A DNA stretch of 64,000 bases. It comes from Streptococcus troglodytae. GTDB lineage: Bacteria > Bacillota > Bacilli > Lactobacillales > Streptococcaceae. The translations under genes and the position numbers were made by a program. The stretch lies in the NCBI RefSeq assembly GCF_002355215.1, contig NZ_AP014612.1:1798001-1862000 (forward strand), in the 5' to 3' direction. Each line of letters starts with the position of its first letter. Positions within the stretch are counted from its first letter, which is position 1. The notes under the pieces were generated by a model that saw only the letters and a list, made by a program, of their open reading frames with translations, did no database searches and had not been told where the DNA came from. Shown here piece by piece: positions 27,278 through 37,812 of this stretch.

Positions 27278-28369
27278 TTATAGGAGGGCCTTGAACTGGA
27301 TATTAGAATCATGCTCAAAGCAGTCATCAAAACCGCGTGGGTGATGATATTCAATTCTATCCTTATCTTGTGGGTAAGTGTATTTACCACCAACTTCCCA
27401 AATGAAAGGATGGAATTGATATTGCAAACGTTCTTTACGCATCTTCCAAAGGACAAGAATTTCATCTGTTGAAGCCATGAAATTAGACCAGATATCATAG
27501 TGAACAGGGATAATGACTTTGGCACGAAGGTTTTCAGCCATACGAAGGAGATCGATTGAAGTCATTTTATCTTGAATACCAACTGGGTTGTCACCATAGT
27601 TGTTGATAGCAACATCAATATCAAAGTCTTTGCCATGTTTAGCAAAGTAATTTGAGAAGTGAGAATCAGCACCATGATAGATGGTTCCACCAGGAGTTTC
27701 AAAGATATAGTTAACCGCCTTGCGAGCCATTTCCTCATCTGTAACAGCAAGCCCTTTCAGATCATCATTATTTTCCTTAGCACCTTCAACTGGCAAGGTT
27801 ACCAGACAAGTACGGTCAAAGGATTCAACAGCAGTTACTTTGATATCTTTGAATTCAAAAGAATCACCCGGTTTAATCACGATAATGCGGTCTTCTGGCA
27901 CTCCCCATTTTTTCCAGATTTCGCCACATTCATAGGGTCCAACAAACTTAACATGATCTAATTTTGGATTATTAACAATAGCTGCAGCTGTATTAATATC
28001 AATATGATCACTGTGGAAGTGGGAAACAAGATAGTAGTCTAACTCGTTGATGGCAAACGGATCAATAACCATTGGCTGCACACGAAGATTTGGTTGTAAT
28101 TTACGCACACCTGCCATGTTAGCCATTTGGTGACCCCAAACCATGTCTTTTACTTTTTTAGTTGATTTACCGCGGTTTGACCACAAGTCCATAACCACAT
28201 TGGCTCCACCAGGGGTTTTAATCCAAACACCACAGTTACCCAGCCACCACATAGCAAAGTTATTGGCAGGGACAGTTTCTTCTTCAATTTCTTCGTTCAG
28301 CCAAGTGCCCCATTCTGGGAAAGTGCTTAAAATCCATGATTCTCTTGTAATATCTTTAACATTAGTCAT
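27278..28369 (-). CDS. ulaG: L-ascorbate-6-phosphate lactonase
   Basis: 363 aa metallo-beta-lactamase-fold enzyme with the metal motif HFHSDH (in LVSHFHSDHIDINTA) and a second HGADSHF ligand region. It opens the lactone of L-ascorbate 6-phosphate made by the ascorbate PTS, giving 3-keto-L-gulonate 6-phosphate for UlaD (53560). It is separate from the main operon but shares an upstream 17-bp motif with it. AGGAGG precedes the ATG. Confidence 0.93.
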   Translation of the reverse strand: MTNVKDITRESWILSTFPEWGTWLNEEIEEETVPANNFAMWWLGNCGVWIKTPGGANVVMDLWSNRGKSTKKVKDMVWGHQMANMAGVRKLQPNLRVQPMVIDPFAINELDYYLVSHFHSDHIDINTAAAIVNNPKLDHVKFVGPYECGEIWKKWGVPEDRIIVIKPGDSFEFKDIKVTAVESFDRTCLVTLPVEGAKENNDDLKGLAVTDEEMARKAVNYIFETPGGTIYHGADSHFSNYFAKHGKDFDIDVAINNYGDNPVGIQDKMTSIDLLRMAENLRAKVIIPVHYDIWSNFMASTDEILVLWKMRKERLQYQFHPFIWEVGGKYTYPQDKDRIEYHHPRGFDDCFEHDSNIQFKALL

Positions 28370-28464
28370 TTTTGTTTCCTCCTATTCATTGGATAGTTAT
28401 TTTTCTACATGTTTATGATACCGCTACTAGAGCTTTTACAAAAGACCAAATAAAGCACAAGCTT

Positions 28465-28481
28465 GTGTTCACATTTGGACT
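28465..28481. promoter_or_regulatory. Ascorbate-regulon operator candidate upstream of ulaG
   Basis: GTGTTCACATTTGGACT here is identical except for one base to the element upstream of ulaA at 56718-56734. Both lie 95-100 bp before their start codons. A likely binding site for the BglG-type or another regulator of ascorbate genes. Confidence 0.6.
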
Positions 28482-28613
28482 GTTCCTATCTTAACAGTAA
28501 GCTTTAAATAAAAAGAAACAGAACTTTAATTTAAAAACGGGATTAATAATTCATATAAATAGCAACTATTTCAATATGGAATATTGGAATATCTTTTAAA
28601 AAATTTCATTCCT

Positions 28614-29972
28614 CTATGCTGCTTTATTTGAACATTTATTAAGAATGATGCTTGTTGCAATAACAATGAGAGTAAAAATAATAATTGCAACAATCAAAGT
28701 AAGTGAACCAAACTGACCGACTTTCCCTAGTATAAAACCTGGAATTAAATAATCAGTATCAGCAAAGGTTGAAGCTGCCATTTTTAATGAACCAAGTAAT
28801 GGCAAAATAGCAAGCGGCAACCAACTCAACAAAAGACTATTAAAAGCTGAACCAATAACAGCACCTCTGCGTCCCCCTGTTGAATTACCATAAACACCTG
28901 CTGCTGCACCACAGAAGAAATGACCAACAACACCAGGAATAATAACTGTTGTATGCAAGGCAATCATCATAAACATGGAAAGAGTACCGACAATAAAGCT
29001 AGTAAAGAAGCCAATCAAAACGGCATTAGGGGCATAAGAGAAAATGATTGGAACATCAAGAGCTGGCTTAGAATTGGGTACCCATTTTTTAGCTACTCCT
29101 TGGAAGGCTGGCACAATCTCTGCTAGGACCGTACGTACACCCTGAAGAACAACGACAAATCCTGCTGTGAAAGTACCTGCTTGAATAAGTGCATAGACAA
29201 TGGCACTAGTCCCATCACTCAAATGCTTTTCCACATAGCTTGGCCCAGCTGCGAGAGCCAATACAGTATAGACGATGCTCATTAAAAGCATGATTGAGAT
29301 TGTTGAATCACGTAAGAAACTGAATGATTTTGGCACATTTAAATCTTCTGTTGATTTAGATCCATCACCAACCCATTTACCAATCCAACCTGCTGCTGCA
29401 TATCCAATATTTCCCGTATGCCCCATAGCAACTTTGTCATTACCCGTAATCTTTTTCATAAATGGTTGACAAAGAGCTGGAGTTACTGTTAATAAGGTTC
29501 CTTCAAACAAACCACCTAATAAAACAATTATGACATCGCCTTTAATTCCTGCACTCATTAAAATAACGGCAGTAATACAAGAAACGTACATCATAGCTTG
29601 TCCTGTTAAAAAAAGATATTTAAATCTAGTAAATCGAGCTAACAAAATATTAACAATCATACCAATAAACATGATAAGTGCTGTTTGACTGCCATAATCT
29701 TTCAAAGCCAATGCAACGACCGCTTCGTTACTCGGAACAACTCCTTGAGTGTGAAGGGCAGTCTGAAACATATCAGAAAATGGTGCTAGAGCATTTTGTA
29801 AGATACCAGCTCCTCCTGTCAGCACCAAAAAGCCAACCATTGTTTTTATTGTCCCTGACACAACATCTGAAAATTTCTTTTTTTGTAAGACCAATCCTAT
29901 CAAGGCAATCAAAGATACTAAAATAGCGGGTTGGGTGACAATCGAAACAAATAAATTTAGAATACTTTTCAT
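28614..29972 (-). CDS. PTS EIIC of the ascorbate (UlaA/SgaT) family, second copy
   Basis: 452 aa from MKSILNLF (an AGGAGA site precedes it; the longer frame is rejected). About ten or more hydrophobic segments, with landmarks GFLVLTGGAGIL, GHTGNIGYAAAGWIG and VLQGVRTVLAEI shared with the EIIC at 55164. It is thus a paralogue of UlaA, with clear divergence, and may carry ascorbate or a related sugar acid or pentitol. It is the last gene of an operon with its own EIIB, EIIA and regulator. The frame is intact. Confidence 0.88.
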   Translation of the reverse strand: MKSILNLFVSIVTQPAILVSLIALIGLVLQKKKFSDVVSGTIKTMVGFLVLTGGAGILQNALAPFSDMFQTALHTQGVVPSNEAVVALALKDYGSQTALIMFIGMIVNILLARFTRFKYLFLTGQAMMYVSCITAVILMSAGIKGDVIIVLLGGLFEGTLLTVTPALCQPFMKKITGNDKVAMGHTGNIGYAAAGWIGKWVGDGSKSTEDLNVPKSFSFLRDSTISIMLLMSIVYTVLALAAGPSYVEKHLSDGTSAIVYALIQAGTFTAGFVVVLQGVRTVLAEIVPAFQGVAKKWVPNSKPALDVPIIFSYAPNAVLIGFFTSFIVGTLSMFMMIALHTTVIIPGVVGHFFCGAAAGVYGNSTGGRRGAVIGSAFNSLLLSWLPLAILPLLGSLKMAASTFADTDYLIPGFILGKVGQFGSLTLIVAIIIFTLIVIATSIILNKCSNKAA

Positions 29973-29994
29973 TTTTTTAGATTCTCCTATTATC

Positions 29995-30294
29995 TTAGTT
30001 ATGAGCAATTCCATTAGCATCCAAGATTTTTAGAACATTTTCTGTAATTTCTTCTGCATCAATAATCGAATTCAAAGCGATAATTTTTTCCTCTGGTAAA
30101 CTCGTTAAAGCTGGTACCAACGTTTTTTCCGCAAAGAAATAATCCGCCATATCAGCGTTGATACTTCCTGAATCAGTATGTTCAACGGTGAAATTTTCCA
30201 TGTCAACACCTGCATTCTGAAGTGCTGATTCAATATTCATTTGAACCATAAAGCTTGTTCCAAGACCACTTTGACATATTGCAAAAATTTTCAT
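29995..30294 (-). CDS. PTS EIIB, ascorbate/lactose family, second copy
   Basis: 99 aa. The phosphocysteine loop is clear: ICQSGLGTSFM with Cys-8. It would pass phosphate from the EIIA below to the substrate carried by the EIIC gene downstream (28614). Its ATG overlaps the frameshift-corrected end of the EIIA gene by four bases (ATGA), which supports the correction. Length is normal. Confidence 0.88.
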   Translation of the reverse strand: MKIFAICQSGLGTSFMVQMNIESALQNAGVDMENFTVEHTDSGSINADMADYFFAEKTLVPALTSLPEEKIIALNSIIDAEEITENVLKILDANGIAHN

Positions 30295-30742
30295 GATTCT
30301 TCTCCTTCTTCTAGTAATGTACTCATTTCGTCAACATTGGTTGAGTGAATTAATTGTTGCAAATTTTCTTTTTAGATAGAATTTTAGTTAGGCTCATGAG
30401 CGCTTCTAAATGGGCATTATTATCACTCGCTGCTAAACAAATGAAAACTGAGATTGGATGTTTCGGATCATCCAACAGATTAACAGGGCGATCTAATTTT
30501 AATAAAGATAGCCCTTTTTCAAGGACTCCCTCCTCTGGTCTAGCATGCGGAAGAGCCAGATGATCTCCTATATTGATAAAAGGGCCATTGTCTTTAACCT
30601 TATCAATCATCGCTTGAATATAACGCTCCTCAATTTTCTGTTTTTGTAACAATGGCCGTGCTGCCAAACGAATGGCTTCTTCCCAGTTCATGTCCTTAGA
30701 ACTAAATTGGATGTCTTCTTTCGTTAATAAACCTCCAAGCAT
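30291..30742 (-). CDS. PTS EIIA (mannitol/fructose type) with a late frameshift
   Basis: As it reads, the frame stops at 30350 after 130 residues. Adding one A in the A-runs near 30364-30373 continues it for 20 residues to a TGA overlapping the EIIB start, giving a normal 150-aa EIIA. The active histidine lies in LALPHARPEEG. GAGAGG precedes the ATG. It takes phosphate from HPr for the EIIB encoded next. Either the C-terminus is altered or one base was lost in sequencing; I think the second is at least as likely. Confidence 0.75.
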
Positions 30743-30758
30743 ATTTTTCCTCTCTTTT

Positions 30759-32645
30759 TCACTTTATAAGACCTTCAATCTGACTTTTAGTCCCTTTTAG
30801 AAGAGTTTCCATGACGTCAGTATTCATTAATTTTTTATAAATTTTTGAAAATATTCCTTTTCCTGAGGGCTAACATCTGAATCAATGATAAGAGCAATGA
30901 TGAGCTGTACATTTTTAAGCTGTTCCGACCATTTCGAAATGACCCGATTGGTACGAAGTATAATAATTTTATTTGAAATCCCTTGTTCATTAAAATGAGG
31001 CATGATTATCCTATCGTAAATTTGGATATTACCGAGTTTTTCACGCTTGATAAATTTTGTCACTATTTCTGAAACCGTCAAATGGTTCTCCTTAGCTAAC
31101 TTCTCAGCTAAAAAGTGATACACATCATCTTGACTGGAAAAATCTTGATTTAGATAAAGCTCCAAAAAATTAGTTTCCATAAACAAGCTCCCCAATAGCC
31201 GTCTCAATATTCTTTTTATCCTCTGATGTCATCAATGCACTTACTAAGACCGTTTTAATCGCAACACTACTTGAAAGTTTGACGCTTGTAATGAGTAGTT
31301 TAACATCTGGATGATTGGCTAGAACAGTATCAGCGTTATGACTGGAGACCACTTCGATAATATCCAAGTTTCTAAACTCAGCTTCAATTTTCAGCTTCAA
31401 AAGCTCTGAAATCCCAATGCCTGATGAGCACATAATAATAGCTTTTATAGGGGTTTGATTAAGTTCCTTAAAACGAACAAAATATAGGGTTAAAAAGCCA
31501 ATTTCGTCAGCGCTAATTGCGGGAAAACCAAACGTTCGAATCATTTTTTGCGAAACCACATCAGTCTGCTGATAAATCGCTTGATACCTTTCACAAATCT
31601 CAGTTAACATATTATTTTAATCCGAATTTTACTGTCAAGACGCCGAAGCAACGGGCTGATATGATTAGCCAAATCAATAAACACGGGAGATTGTTCATCA
31701 ATCTTTTGCCACTTTGTCATTTCCATCTCAGTCAAATAAAATTTTGTGATGGCAACGGCACGTTTGGAAAATTGAACTTTCTGTTGTTGAGAATTCAATT
31801 GAAACCGTGAAGAATAAAGATATTGATAAAGATAATCAATCTCAATATCATCAATCTTTCTGCCTAAATAATCACTAATATCTTTAATCACATTACAACT
31901 TTCAGTTAAAAGTACCTCATCATTATTGTTATCATTAAAACGAACAAGAGATTGACTGATTTTACGATTTCCTTTTCTAAGACGTTCAACCATAATATAA
32001 AGGTGTGAAAAAATATTAACATTATAAGGATAAGGCAATTCAGCATTCAAATGATCTTCAATCTTCTTAATTTCCTTAAGAATAAAAAGTGCCAAATTAC
32101 TGTCAAATATTGCCGATTGTGTTGATAAAGATAGATCATCAATATCAATTATACTGAAAGCAGAAACCAAACCTGCTATGGCCCGCCGAATATCAGTTTC
32201 AGAACCTTGAATGAAAATATTTCCTGATCGCGTCGAAATTTTTAGATTAAAAGCATCAATTTGTCTTTGAATTTCAATCTTATCCTTCATAATGACTGAG
32301 CTACTCACATAAAATTCCTGCCCCAAATCATAAATCAATACACCTTTAGGTGATCTTAACAAAAGCTTTTCTAGAATCTTCTCTTGCCTTTTGATTGGAG
32401 TAAACATATCACCCTCAGTTTTTGGCAGTTCTTCTGTCAAAAATACTTTATTAAGCTTAAAACCACTTCCCTTCTTTTTCGTAATAATTTCATTTGGAAA
32501 ATAAAGACGATTGATTTCTTTAACCAGCCGATAAACGGTCTTCTCTGATGACTGTAATTGAATAGAGAGAGCTTTAGCTGTCATAAAATCTGAACTTTTT
32601 TCAAAATTGAAATGAGTTTTTCAAATTTTAATTTTGTTTAACCAT
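30759..32645 (-). pseudogene. BglG/MtlR-type PRD regulator, interrupted by about five frameshifts
   Basis: Three open pieces (30827-31180, 31170-31610, 31604-32584) and both end pieces align as one regulator of about 630 aa. It has HTH (TAKALSIQLQSSEKTVYRLVKEIN region), two PRDs, an EIIB-like domain with MCSSGIGIS, and an EIIA-like domain (PHFNEQG). The natural start is MVKQ at 32645 behind AAGGGG. Four breaks are repaired by one extra A each, near 32634, 32592, 31613 and 30830. The fifth, near 31177, needs one base fewer or two more. It heads the second ascorbate-family PTS operon. It is dead if the bases are right, intact if homopolymers were under-called. Confidence 0.75.
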
Positions 32646-32669
32646 CTTTATTCCCCTTTATATTTGATA

Positions 32670-32684
32670 TTGTAACCGCTTTTA
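32670..32684 (-). promoter_or_regulatory. cre box upstream of the second PTS operon
   Basis: TTGTAACCGCTTTTA (plus strand) matches the CcpA consensus at 14 of 15 positions, 25 bp before the corrected regulator start. It points to catabolite repression of the operon. Confidence 0.6.
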
Positions 32685-32705
32685 GTATGTCATGAACTCC
32701 TTTAA

Positions 32706-32733
32706 TTGTCCAGTTCATAGTGGACATTTGTAT
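32706..32733. promoter_or_regulatory. Operator-like element upstream of the second PTS operon
   Basis: TTGTCCAGTTCATAGTGGAC, with following CATTTGT, is partly palindromic and resembles in part the ulaA/ulaG element (TGTYCAC...TGGAC). Weaker than the match between the other two. Confidence 0.35.
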
Positions 32734-32822
32734 TTTTAATAGATAAAAAGCATTAACATTGTCTACCAATCATTTCAGACTTAAAAACCTGTATCCACGG
32801 AAATTATTTTATTAATAAGATA

Positions 32823-32853
32823 AGCTCCAATAGTTTGAGAAACTGTTGGAGCT
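32823..32853. terminator. Hairpin between the two regulators
   Basis: A strong 13-bp stem (AGCTCCAATAGTTT / AAACTGTTGGAGCT, one mismatch) with a short loop but only a modest T-run on either strand. The rest of 32734-33039 contains no gene I can support. Confidence 0.45.
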
Positions 32854-33039
32854 ATTGTTTGCAGAGCAAGGAACAAAAGCTAGGAAAAAACTCCCAGTAC
32901 ACTTTTTTTCTGTACCAGTCTCGGGTACAAAACGTAACCAATATACAATAGTGTTGGCTTTTTGACGTCTATACAAGTTCTAAGCCTTTTTATTTGCATT
33001 GTGAACAAAGAGTGATAGCAGTTCAATTTTAAAATTCAC

Positions 33040-33076
33040 AAAAAAATAAGTCTGGGAAGGCATTTTATCCCAGACA
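33040..33076 (-). terminator. Terminator after the BglG-type regulator
   Basis: A GTCTGGGA / TCCCAGAC stem is followed on the minus strand by TTATTTTTTT. Confidence 0.85.
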
Positions 33077-33089
33077 CCATACTATATTT

Positions 33090-34757
33090 CTATCTTTTGT
33101 TACTATCATAAAGCAATTCCTCATTGATTAAGCGTTCAATTTTTGTTTTGAGGACGTAACAATCACTGTCATTCTTAACATAATGACGAATATAAGTTTC
33201 TAACTTTTTATCAAAATCATCCTGATTTGTTTGTCCACGCTGCTTAGCAAAGCGAATTAATTTAATGGCATCATCATCTCTCAAAATAGAATGGACAAAA
33301 AGAGTTGGCAACTGCGTATCTAGACTATCATTAGTTGAAATAACCAAATCAACAGCCATAATATCAGCAACACTATAAAATTGTTCAGATGTTAAGACAG
33401 CTTCGATCTTGCTATGAGGTAGATATTGCTTGCACTGCTGCATAAAGAGTTTTTGCACTCCAATGCCTTCATCACAAACTAGAGTCAAAACTGCAGGCGG
33501 TGTCGGTTTCGTCTCAGAATGTACCAATTCACCGCCAATGTGGATGGTAATATAAGCAATATCATCGTCATTCATTTTAATAGACCAAGCATTTTCCAAA
33601 ATAGAAAGACAAACCTTGGTCATAGCAAATAAGTCTGCATAGGTATCTTTGATTTGGTCTGTCAGTGGATTATTTGAAACGATGCCATAAGCCTTCCTAA
33701 AAAGAAGGGCTTTACAATGCGTTAATAACTGATTAAGTAAGAGTTGTTTATGTTTAAAACAAATATGGTAATCAAGCTCAAAAGCATCTATAAAACAGTT
33801 TAAAACACGCCGCATATCATCATAATCATGACTTTCAAGATGCATATCGCGATCTTTTCGATACGACAAAAGTAAGACAGCAATTAAAGAGGTTTCAATC
33901 TCATCTAATTCAATATGAAATTCTCTTTTTAGATTCTCATTTAAATGCCTCGCAATTTCATATTCTTTGCGCTCTTTGATAGGAGAAAATTCACTTAATA
34001 AATCTCTTTGTTCACGTTCTGATAAACCTAGGTTCTGATAACTTAACAGCTGATAAGGTAAAGTAGCAACCATAAAACGGATATCTTGACTGTTGATTTT
34101 TTTACCGAGTAATGCTTGGGAAACCTGCAATTCTCCTCTTATAAAACTTGAAATGTCATCAGAAAAATAACTAGACAAATCGGCAAAATCTCTCAGCTTA
34201 TCACGCATCATAGCTATAAAATTAGGGTTGCTATCTGTATAAATAGTATGGAGCAGCTTATTTAAATATTGAATTTTAGATAAGGGATGGCAGTCCAAAT
34301 AATAGCCTTTTGATTTGGTTGCCTGAAGCTTAATACTATATGGCTCAAAAGAAAGACGCTGACGCAATTCATTAAGATCATTGAGAATAGTATTACGGGA
34401 AACCGCATTGATTTGCATCAACTTTTCAATCGTAACACGATCTTTAGCAATTGCAATATAAGTTATGCTAAGCAGCATACGTTCCTGTATACTCATCACA
34501 TAAGAATAATCATCTAAATCCGCTAACAAGGTGCGGCAGGCTGCTTTTTGCTGTGATGAAAGCAAGATACCTATACGAGGATAGCTAATGATTTTCGGAA
34601 TCTCAGATGGCAGCGCTTCATTTATTTTATCAAGATGGTAATAAACTTTACGTCTGGATTGATTTAAAAGCTTAGAAATACTCATCACTGTTTCAGGCTC
34701 TTCTAACTTTATCAAATAAGAAAGAAGGTCATAACTATTTCTATCCAAGATAATCAT
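33090..34757 (-). CDS. BglG-type PRD transcriptional regulator, likely of ascorbate genes
   Basis: 555 aa from MIILDRNSYDLL, chosen because GGGAGG precedes it. N-terminal HTH domains (SISKLLNQSRRKVYYHLDKIN and NAVSRNTILNDLNELR), two PRDs (about 190-390), and an EIIB-like domain (LVCDEGIGVQKLFM). A C-terminal EIIA domain with its histidine is not evident; the last 70 residues are helical. In S. mutans the regulator in this position, next to ulaG, is tied to ascorbate PTS control. It probably acts on ulaG and on the ulaA operon through their shared element, but that is inference. Confidence 0.82.
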   Translation of the reverse strand: MIILDRNSYDLLSYLIKLEEPETVMSISKLLNQSRRKVYYHLDKINEALPSEIPKIISYPRIGILLSSQQKAACRTLLADLDDYSYVMSIQERMLLSITYIAIAKDRVTIEKLMQINAVSRNTILNDLNELRQRLSFEPYSIKLQATKSKGYYLDCHPLSKIQYLNKLLHTIYTDSNPNFIAMMRDKLRDFADLSSYFSDDISSFIRGELQVSQALLGKKINSQDIRFMVATLPYQLLSYQNLGLSEREQRDLLSEFSPIKERKEYEIARHLNENLKREFHIELDEIETSLIAVLLLSYRKDRDMHLESHDYDDMRRVLNCFIDAFELDYHICFKHKQLLLNQLLTHCKALLFRKAYGIVSNNPLTDQIKDTYADLFAMTKVCLSILENAWSIKMNDDDIAYITIHIGGELVHSETKPTPPAVLTLVCDEGIGVQKLFMQQCKQYLPHSKIEAVLTSEQFYSVADIMAVDLVISTNDSLDTQLPTLFVHSILRDDDAIKLIRFAKQRGQTNQDDFDKKLETYIRHYVKNDSDCYVLKTKIERLINEELLYDSNKR

Positions 34758-34805
34758 TTTTTTTCCTCCCTTATCATTGATTTCATTATTTTCATTATAG
34801 CACAC

Positions 34806-35215
34806 TTTTAAAGCGAGGCTTACTTTATCATCCAGATAAAAATTTGGCCCCCTATATGATTTCCTTTAATAGGAACAGCGATTTTTTACCACAAGAAACT
34901 TGCATTCAAGAAGCAATCTATGATCTGCTTTTGATTGTGGATGCTTTATATTACGAAACTCTTAACAACTGTAGCTAGCAAAAAAGAAGACCACATTGGT
35001 CTTCTCAGACATTAGCGATTAGCTGTTTGTCACCTCTTAGGGCTGACAAAAACTAAACTTAAAAGTTCAAAAGTCTTTACATTATAGCTGCTTTCAAACT
35101 ATCCGAACAAAGATTGCTGCTGATATATAGAACATCCGTGGTGTTAGTTAATCTTTTAGTTCACAAAAAGTTCATTTTGATGATGCTGTAAGTGAGCAAA
35201 CGAACAGAGGTCATC
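34806..35215. other. Gene-free stretch with one terminator-like hairpin
   Basis: AGAAGACC / GGTCTTCT at 34985-35005, with T6 on the minus strand, is a good terminator, possibly for the aro remnants. Otherwise only short stop-rich frames. Confidence 0.5.
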
Positions 35216-35219
35216 TAAA

Positions 35220-35671
35220 TGAACCACCTAAATCATAACACGAAACAACACTACTTACAATACAGTATGGAACAATTAAAAAAGCTATATTCTTACTATT
35301 ACCGACATTAGGCCCCTAAAGAACTGACGCAACCTCGAAATATCAATTATTATAAGGTTAGTGACTGCTCCATTCTTGTCCTCTTCTTGTGCTTCAAGCT
35401 GAACTTGGCATCAAATCCCAACGCTGATTTATCAACTTTGTCAGAGGCTACTTATGAAAATTGGCTTAGAGCGAACACGGTTTTACCGAAGAGCTCGGTA
35501 TCTGGTTCCCTTACCGAAGTTGATTTATCAAGGCATGACGGAGCAATTCCATCAGAATGATATCGTGATTACTGATAGTTTTCCCTTACCCATTTGTTTG
35601 CTAGCTCGTAACTATAAGGGGCACGTTTTTAGGGAGCAAGCCACCGTTGCCTATAACCTAGGATTTTTTAA
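35220..35671 (+). pseudogene. IS982-family transposase remnant
   Basis: Starting at ATG 35220, the reading matches an IS982 transposase N-terminus (LQYSMEQLKKLYSYYYRH). A stop and a frameshift follow, then ERTRFYRRARYLVPLPKLIYQG and DIVITDSFPLPICLLARNYK, the region with the first catalytic Asp. The C-terminal half is missing, no intact inverted repeats were found, and several lesions are present, so the element is inactive. Confidence 0.8.
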
Positions 35672-35693
35672 CTAGCACCACAGGTTGCTTTTA

Positions 35694-35798
35694 TTAATTC
35701 AATTGTCGTACCAAGCTACTCACTGATTGATGTTGGTCTAAGTAGAGATGAACGACTCCTAGTTTTTCCTCTACTGGTTTTGGACTTCTTTTTGACAT
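35694..35798 (-). pseudogene. IS3-family OrfA fragment
   Basis: 34 codons from an ATG with GGGAG upstream encode MSKRSPKPVEEKLG... and a YLDQHQSVSSLVRQLN helix, the front of an IS3-type OrfA helix-turn-helix, then a stop. The upstream end carries TAGTGGACAGTG near 35840-35852, probably the left terminal repeat. The rest of the element is gone. Confidence 0.65.
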
Positions 35799-35889
35799 AC
35801 GAAAACTCCCTTATAGATTCTAGTGACTTTTTATTTTTTCACTGTCCACTATAAGGGAAGTATATCTGTAGCGAGCACTTTGAGCAGAT

Positions 35890-36935
35890 TTAGTTTTTAG
35901 TCCCAATATTTCTCAAAGTCTCGTGAAGTTCACGAATTAGCTCTTCGGTCTTATCCCAGCCCAGACATGGATCGGTGATAGATTTACCAAAGATCTCTGG
36001 CTGATCCTGACGGCCGTCCTCAAGATAAGACTCAATCATAAAACCACGCGCGTATTGATTTATCTTATCATTCCAATCACGATTAATAAGAGTCTGGCGC
36101 ACAATTCGGAACTGCTCAAGGTGGTTCTTGCCTGAATTATCGTGGTTGGTATCAATCAGAATAAAAGGATTCTCAAGTCCCATTTTTCATACTTGGCGAT
36201 GGTCTTGATCAGATCATCGTAGTAGTAATTAGGTTCATTTTTCCCGTGTTCATTGGTTGCCCCGCGCAGGATAGCGTGTGCTAAGGGATTGCCATCGGTA
36301 TCTACTTCTGCATTTTGATAGATAAAGTTCTGCTCATTTTGGGCGGCATAGATCGCATTGAACATGATATTGAGGTTACCAGAAGTCGGATTCTTCATCC
36401 CTGCTGGTACATCAATTCCCGATGCGACAAAGCGATGTCCCTGATCCTCAACTGAGCGGGCGCCGATAGCATGATAGGAAACCAAATCATCAACCAAGAC
36501 AAGATTTTCAGGATAGAGCATCTCATCGGCTGTTATCAAACCAGTTTCGGTAATCACACGATAGTGAAGATTACGAACAGCTGTGATGCCATTGATCAGA
36601 TTTGGTTCACCCTTAGTGTCAGGCTGATGAACCAGCCCCTTATAACCATCACCATTGGTACGAGGCTTTGCCGTGTAGACGCGCATAACCATAAAGACCT
36701 GATCTTTAACTTCTTCCTGAAGAGCAGACAGACGGCGAGCGTATTCCAAGACTGCTTCTTCGTTGTCAGAGGAGCATGGCCCAATAACCAAGAGGGTACG
36801 CTTATCCTCCCCTCTAATGATGGCCTGCAGTTCCTTATCGCGGGCTTCTTTCTTAGCTAAAGCTTCGCCCTCAAGCTTTGAAAGCTGTTTGACTTCTGCA
36901 ACATCGATTGTTTTACTTTTTTGACGAATTCCCAT
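35890..36935 (-). pseudogene. DAHP synthase (class I) with one frameshift
   Basis: Two open pieces join into a complete 3-deoxy-D-arabino-heptulosonate-7-phosphate synthase of about 348 aa. Landmarks are VIGPCSSD, KPRTNGDGYKGL, SYHAIGARSVEDQGHR, GNLNIMFNAIYAA and, after the break, LIDTNHDNSGKNH. The only fault is one missing A in the run at 36183-36187. The enzyme makes the first committed step toward aromatic amino acids. It may be functional if this is a base-calling error. It lies three bases after the remains of a second DAHP synthase gene. Confidence 0.85.
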
Positions 36936-36937
36936 AA

Positions 36938-37549
36938 TTACTTCCCTAATGTTTGAATTTCACGAACCAATTTTTCGATCCTGATCCAGCCCAGACAGGG
37001 ATCGGTGATAGACTTACTATAGGTTTCTGGCCGATCCTGACGACCATCCTCTAAGTAAGACTCGATCATAAAAACCAGTCACGGTTGAACAACGTTTGGC
37101 GTATAATACAAATTTGCTCCAAATAATTTTTTCCTGAGTTGTCATGATTGGTATTGACCGCGATAAATGGATTCTCAAGCTCCCCATATTTAATAAATAG
37201 CAATGGTATCCGGTATCTAGCGCAGAACATCATAAAAGTAGTTAGGATAGTTTTTACCATTTTCATCCACTGGTCCACGTAAAATAGCATGTGCCAGAAG
37301 GTCGCCTGAATTATTAACTTCTTGTGCATTGTATAAATTCTGCTACGACTACGCTGCATACATCCCTTTGAACAGGACATTTAGATTGCCAGAAGTGTTT
37401 TTCATTCCAGCTGGCACATCGATACGAGAAGACACAAAACAGTGCTGCTGGTTTTCGGCCGAGCGAGCACCAATAGCGATGTAAGAGACCAAAGCAAAGA
37501 TTTCAGGGTAGAACATCTCATTTTTGCTGATAACGCACTCCCAATTCAA
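36938..37549 (-). pseudogene. Second DAHP synthase, decayed
   Basis: Pieces in three frames cover the last two thirds of a DAHP synthase. These are AIGARSAENQQH and VPAGMKN, then NPFIAVNTNHDNSGKNYLEQ, then MIESYLEDGRQDRPET and SITDPCLGW up to the stop at 36938. The N-terminal third with GPCSSD is missing and there are several indels, so it is dead. S. mutans normally has two adjacent DAHP synthase genes next to trp, which this pair recalls. Confidence 0.82.
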
Positions 37550-37812
37550 CTACTATTTTGCCACACGTAAGGAGATAGAAAACAAAGCTATTCTAACCAT
37601 CAAAAGTGTTAATTGTGACACATAGTATGTTGATTACAAGAAAAATTATTGACTACGTTTCGTTTGTTGAAAATTACTTCCCGCAATAACTGACCTAGCC
37701 TGTCAAGAAAATCACTATAAAAATCAATTCCTCAACTGAATCAGCTGAGAGATTTTACTTAAATTCATTATGATTTATACATTTTTTTGAGCCTTTCAAA
37801 GATAAATTTAAT
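37550..37812. other. Gene-free stretch upstream of the second aro remnant
   Basis: A stop-to-stop frame of about 45 codons on the minus strand (around 37610-37745) has no start codon and no family I recognise. Nothing else seen. Confidence 0.4.

Noticed and set aside
34806..35215. tRNA or structured RNA gene in the gap before the IS982 remnant
   Set aside because: No cloverleaf or known RNA core was found, only a terminator-type hairpin.
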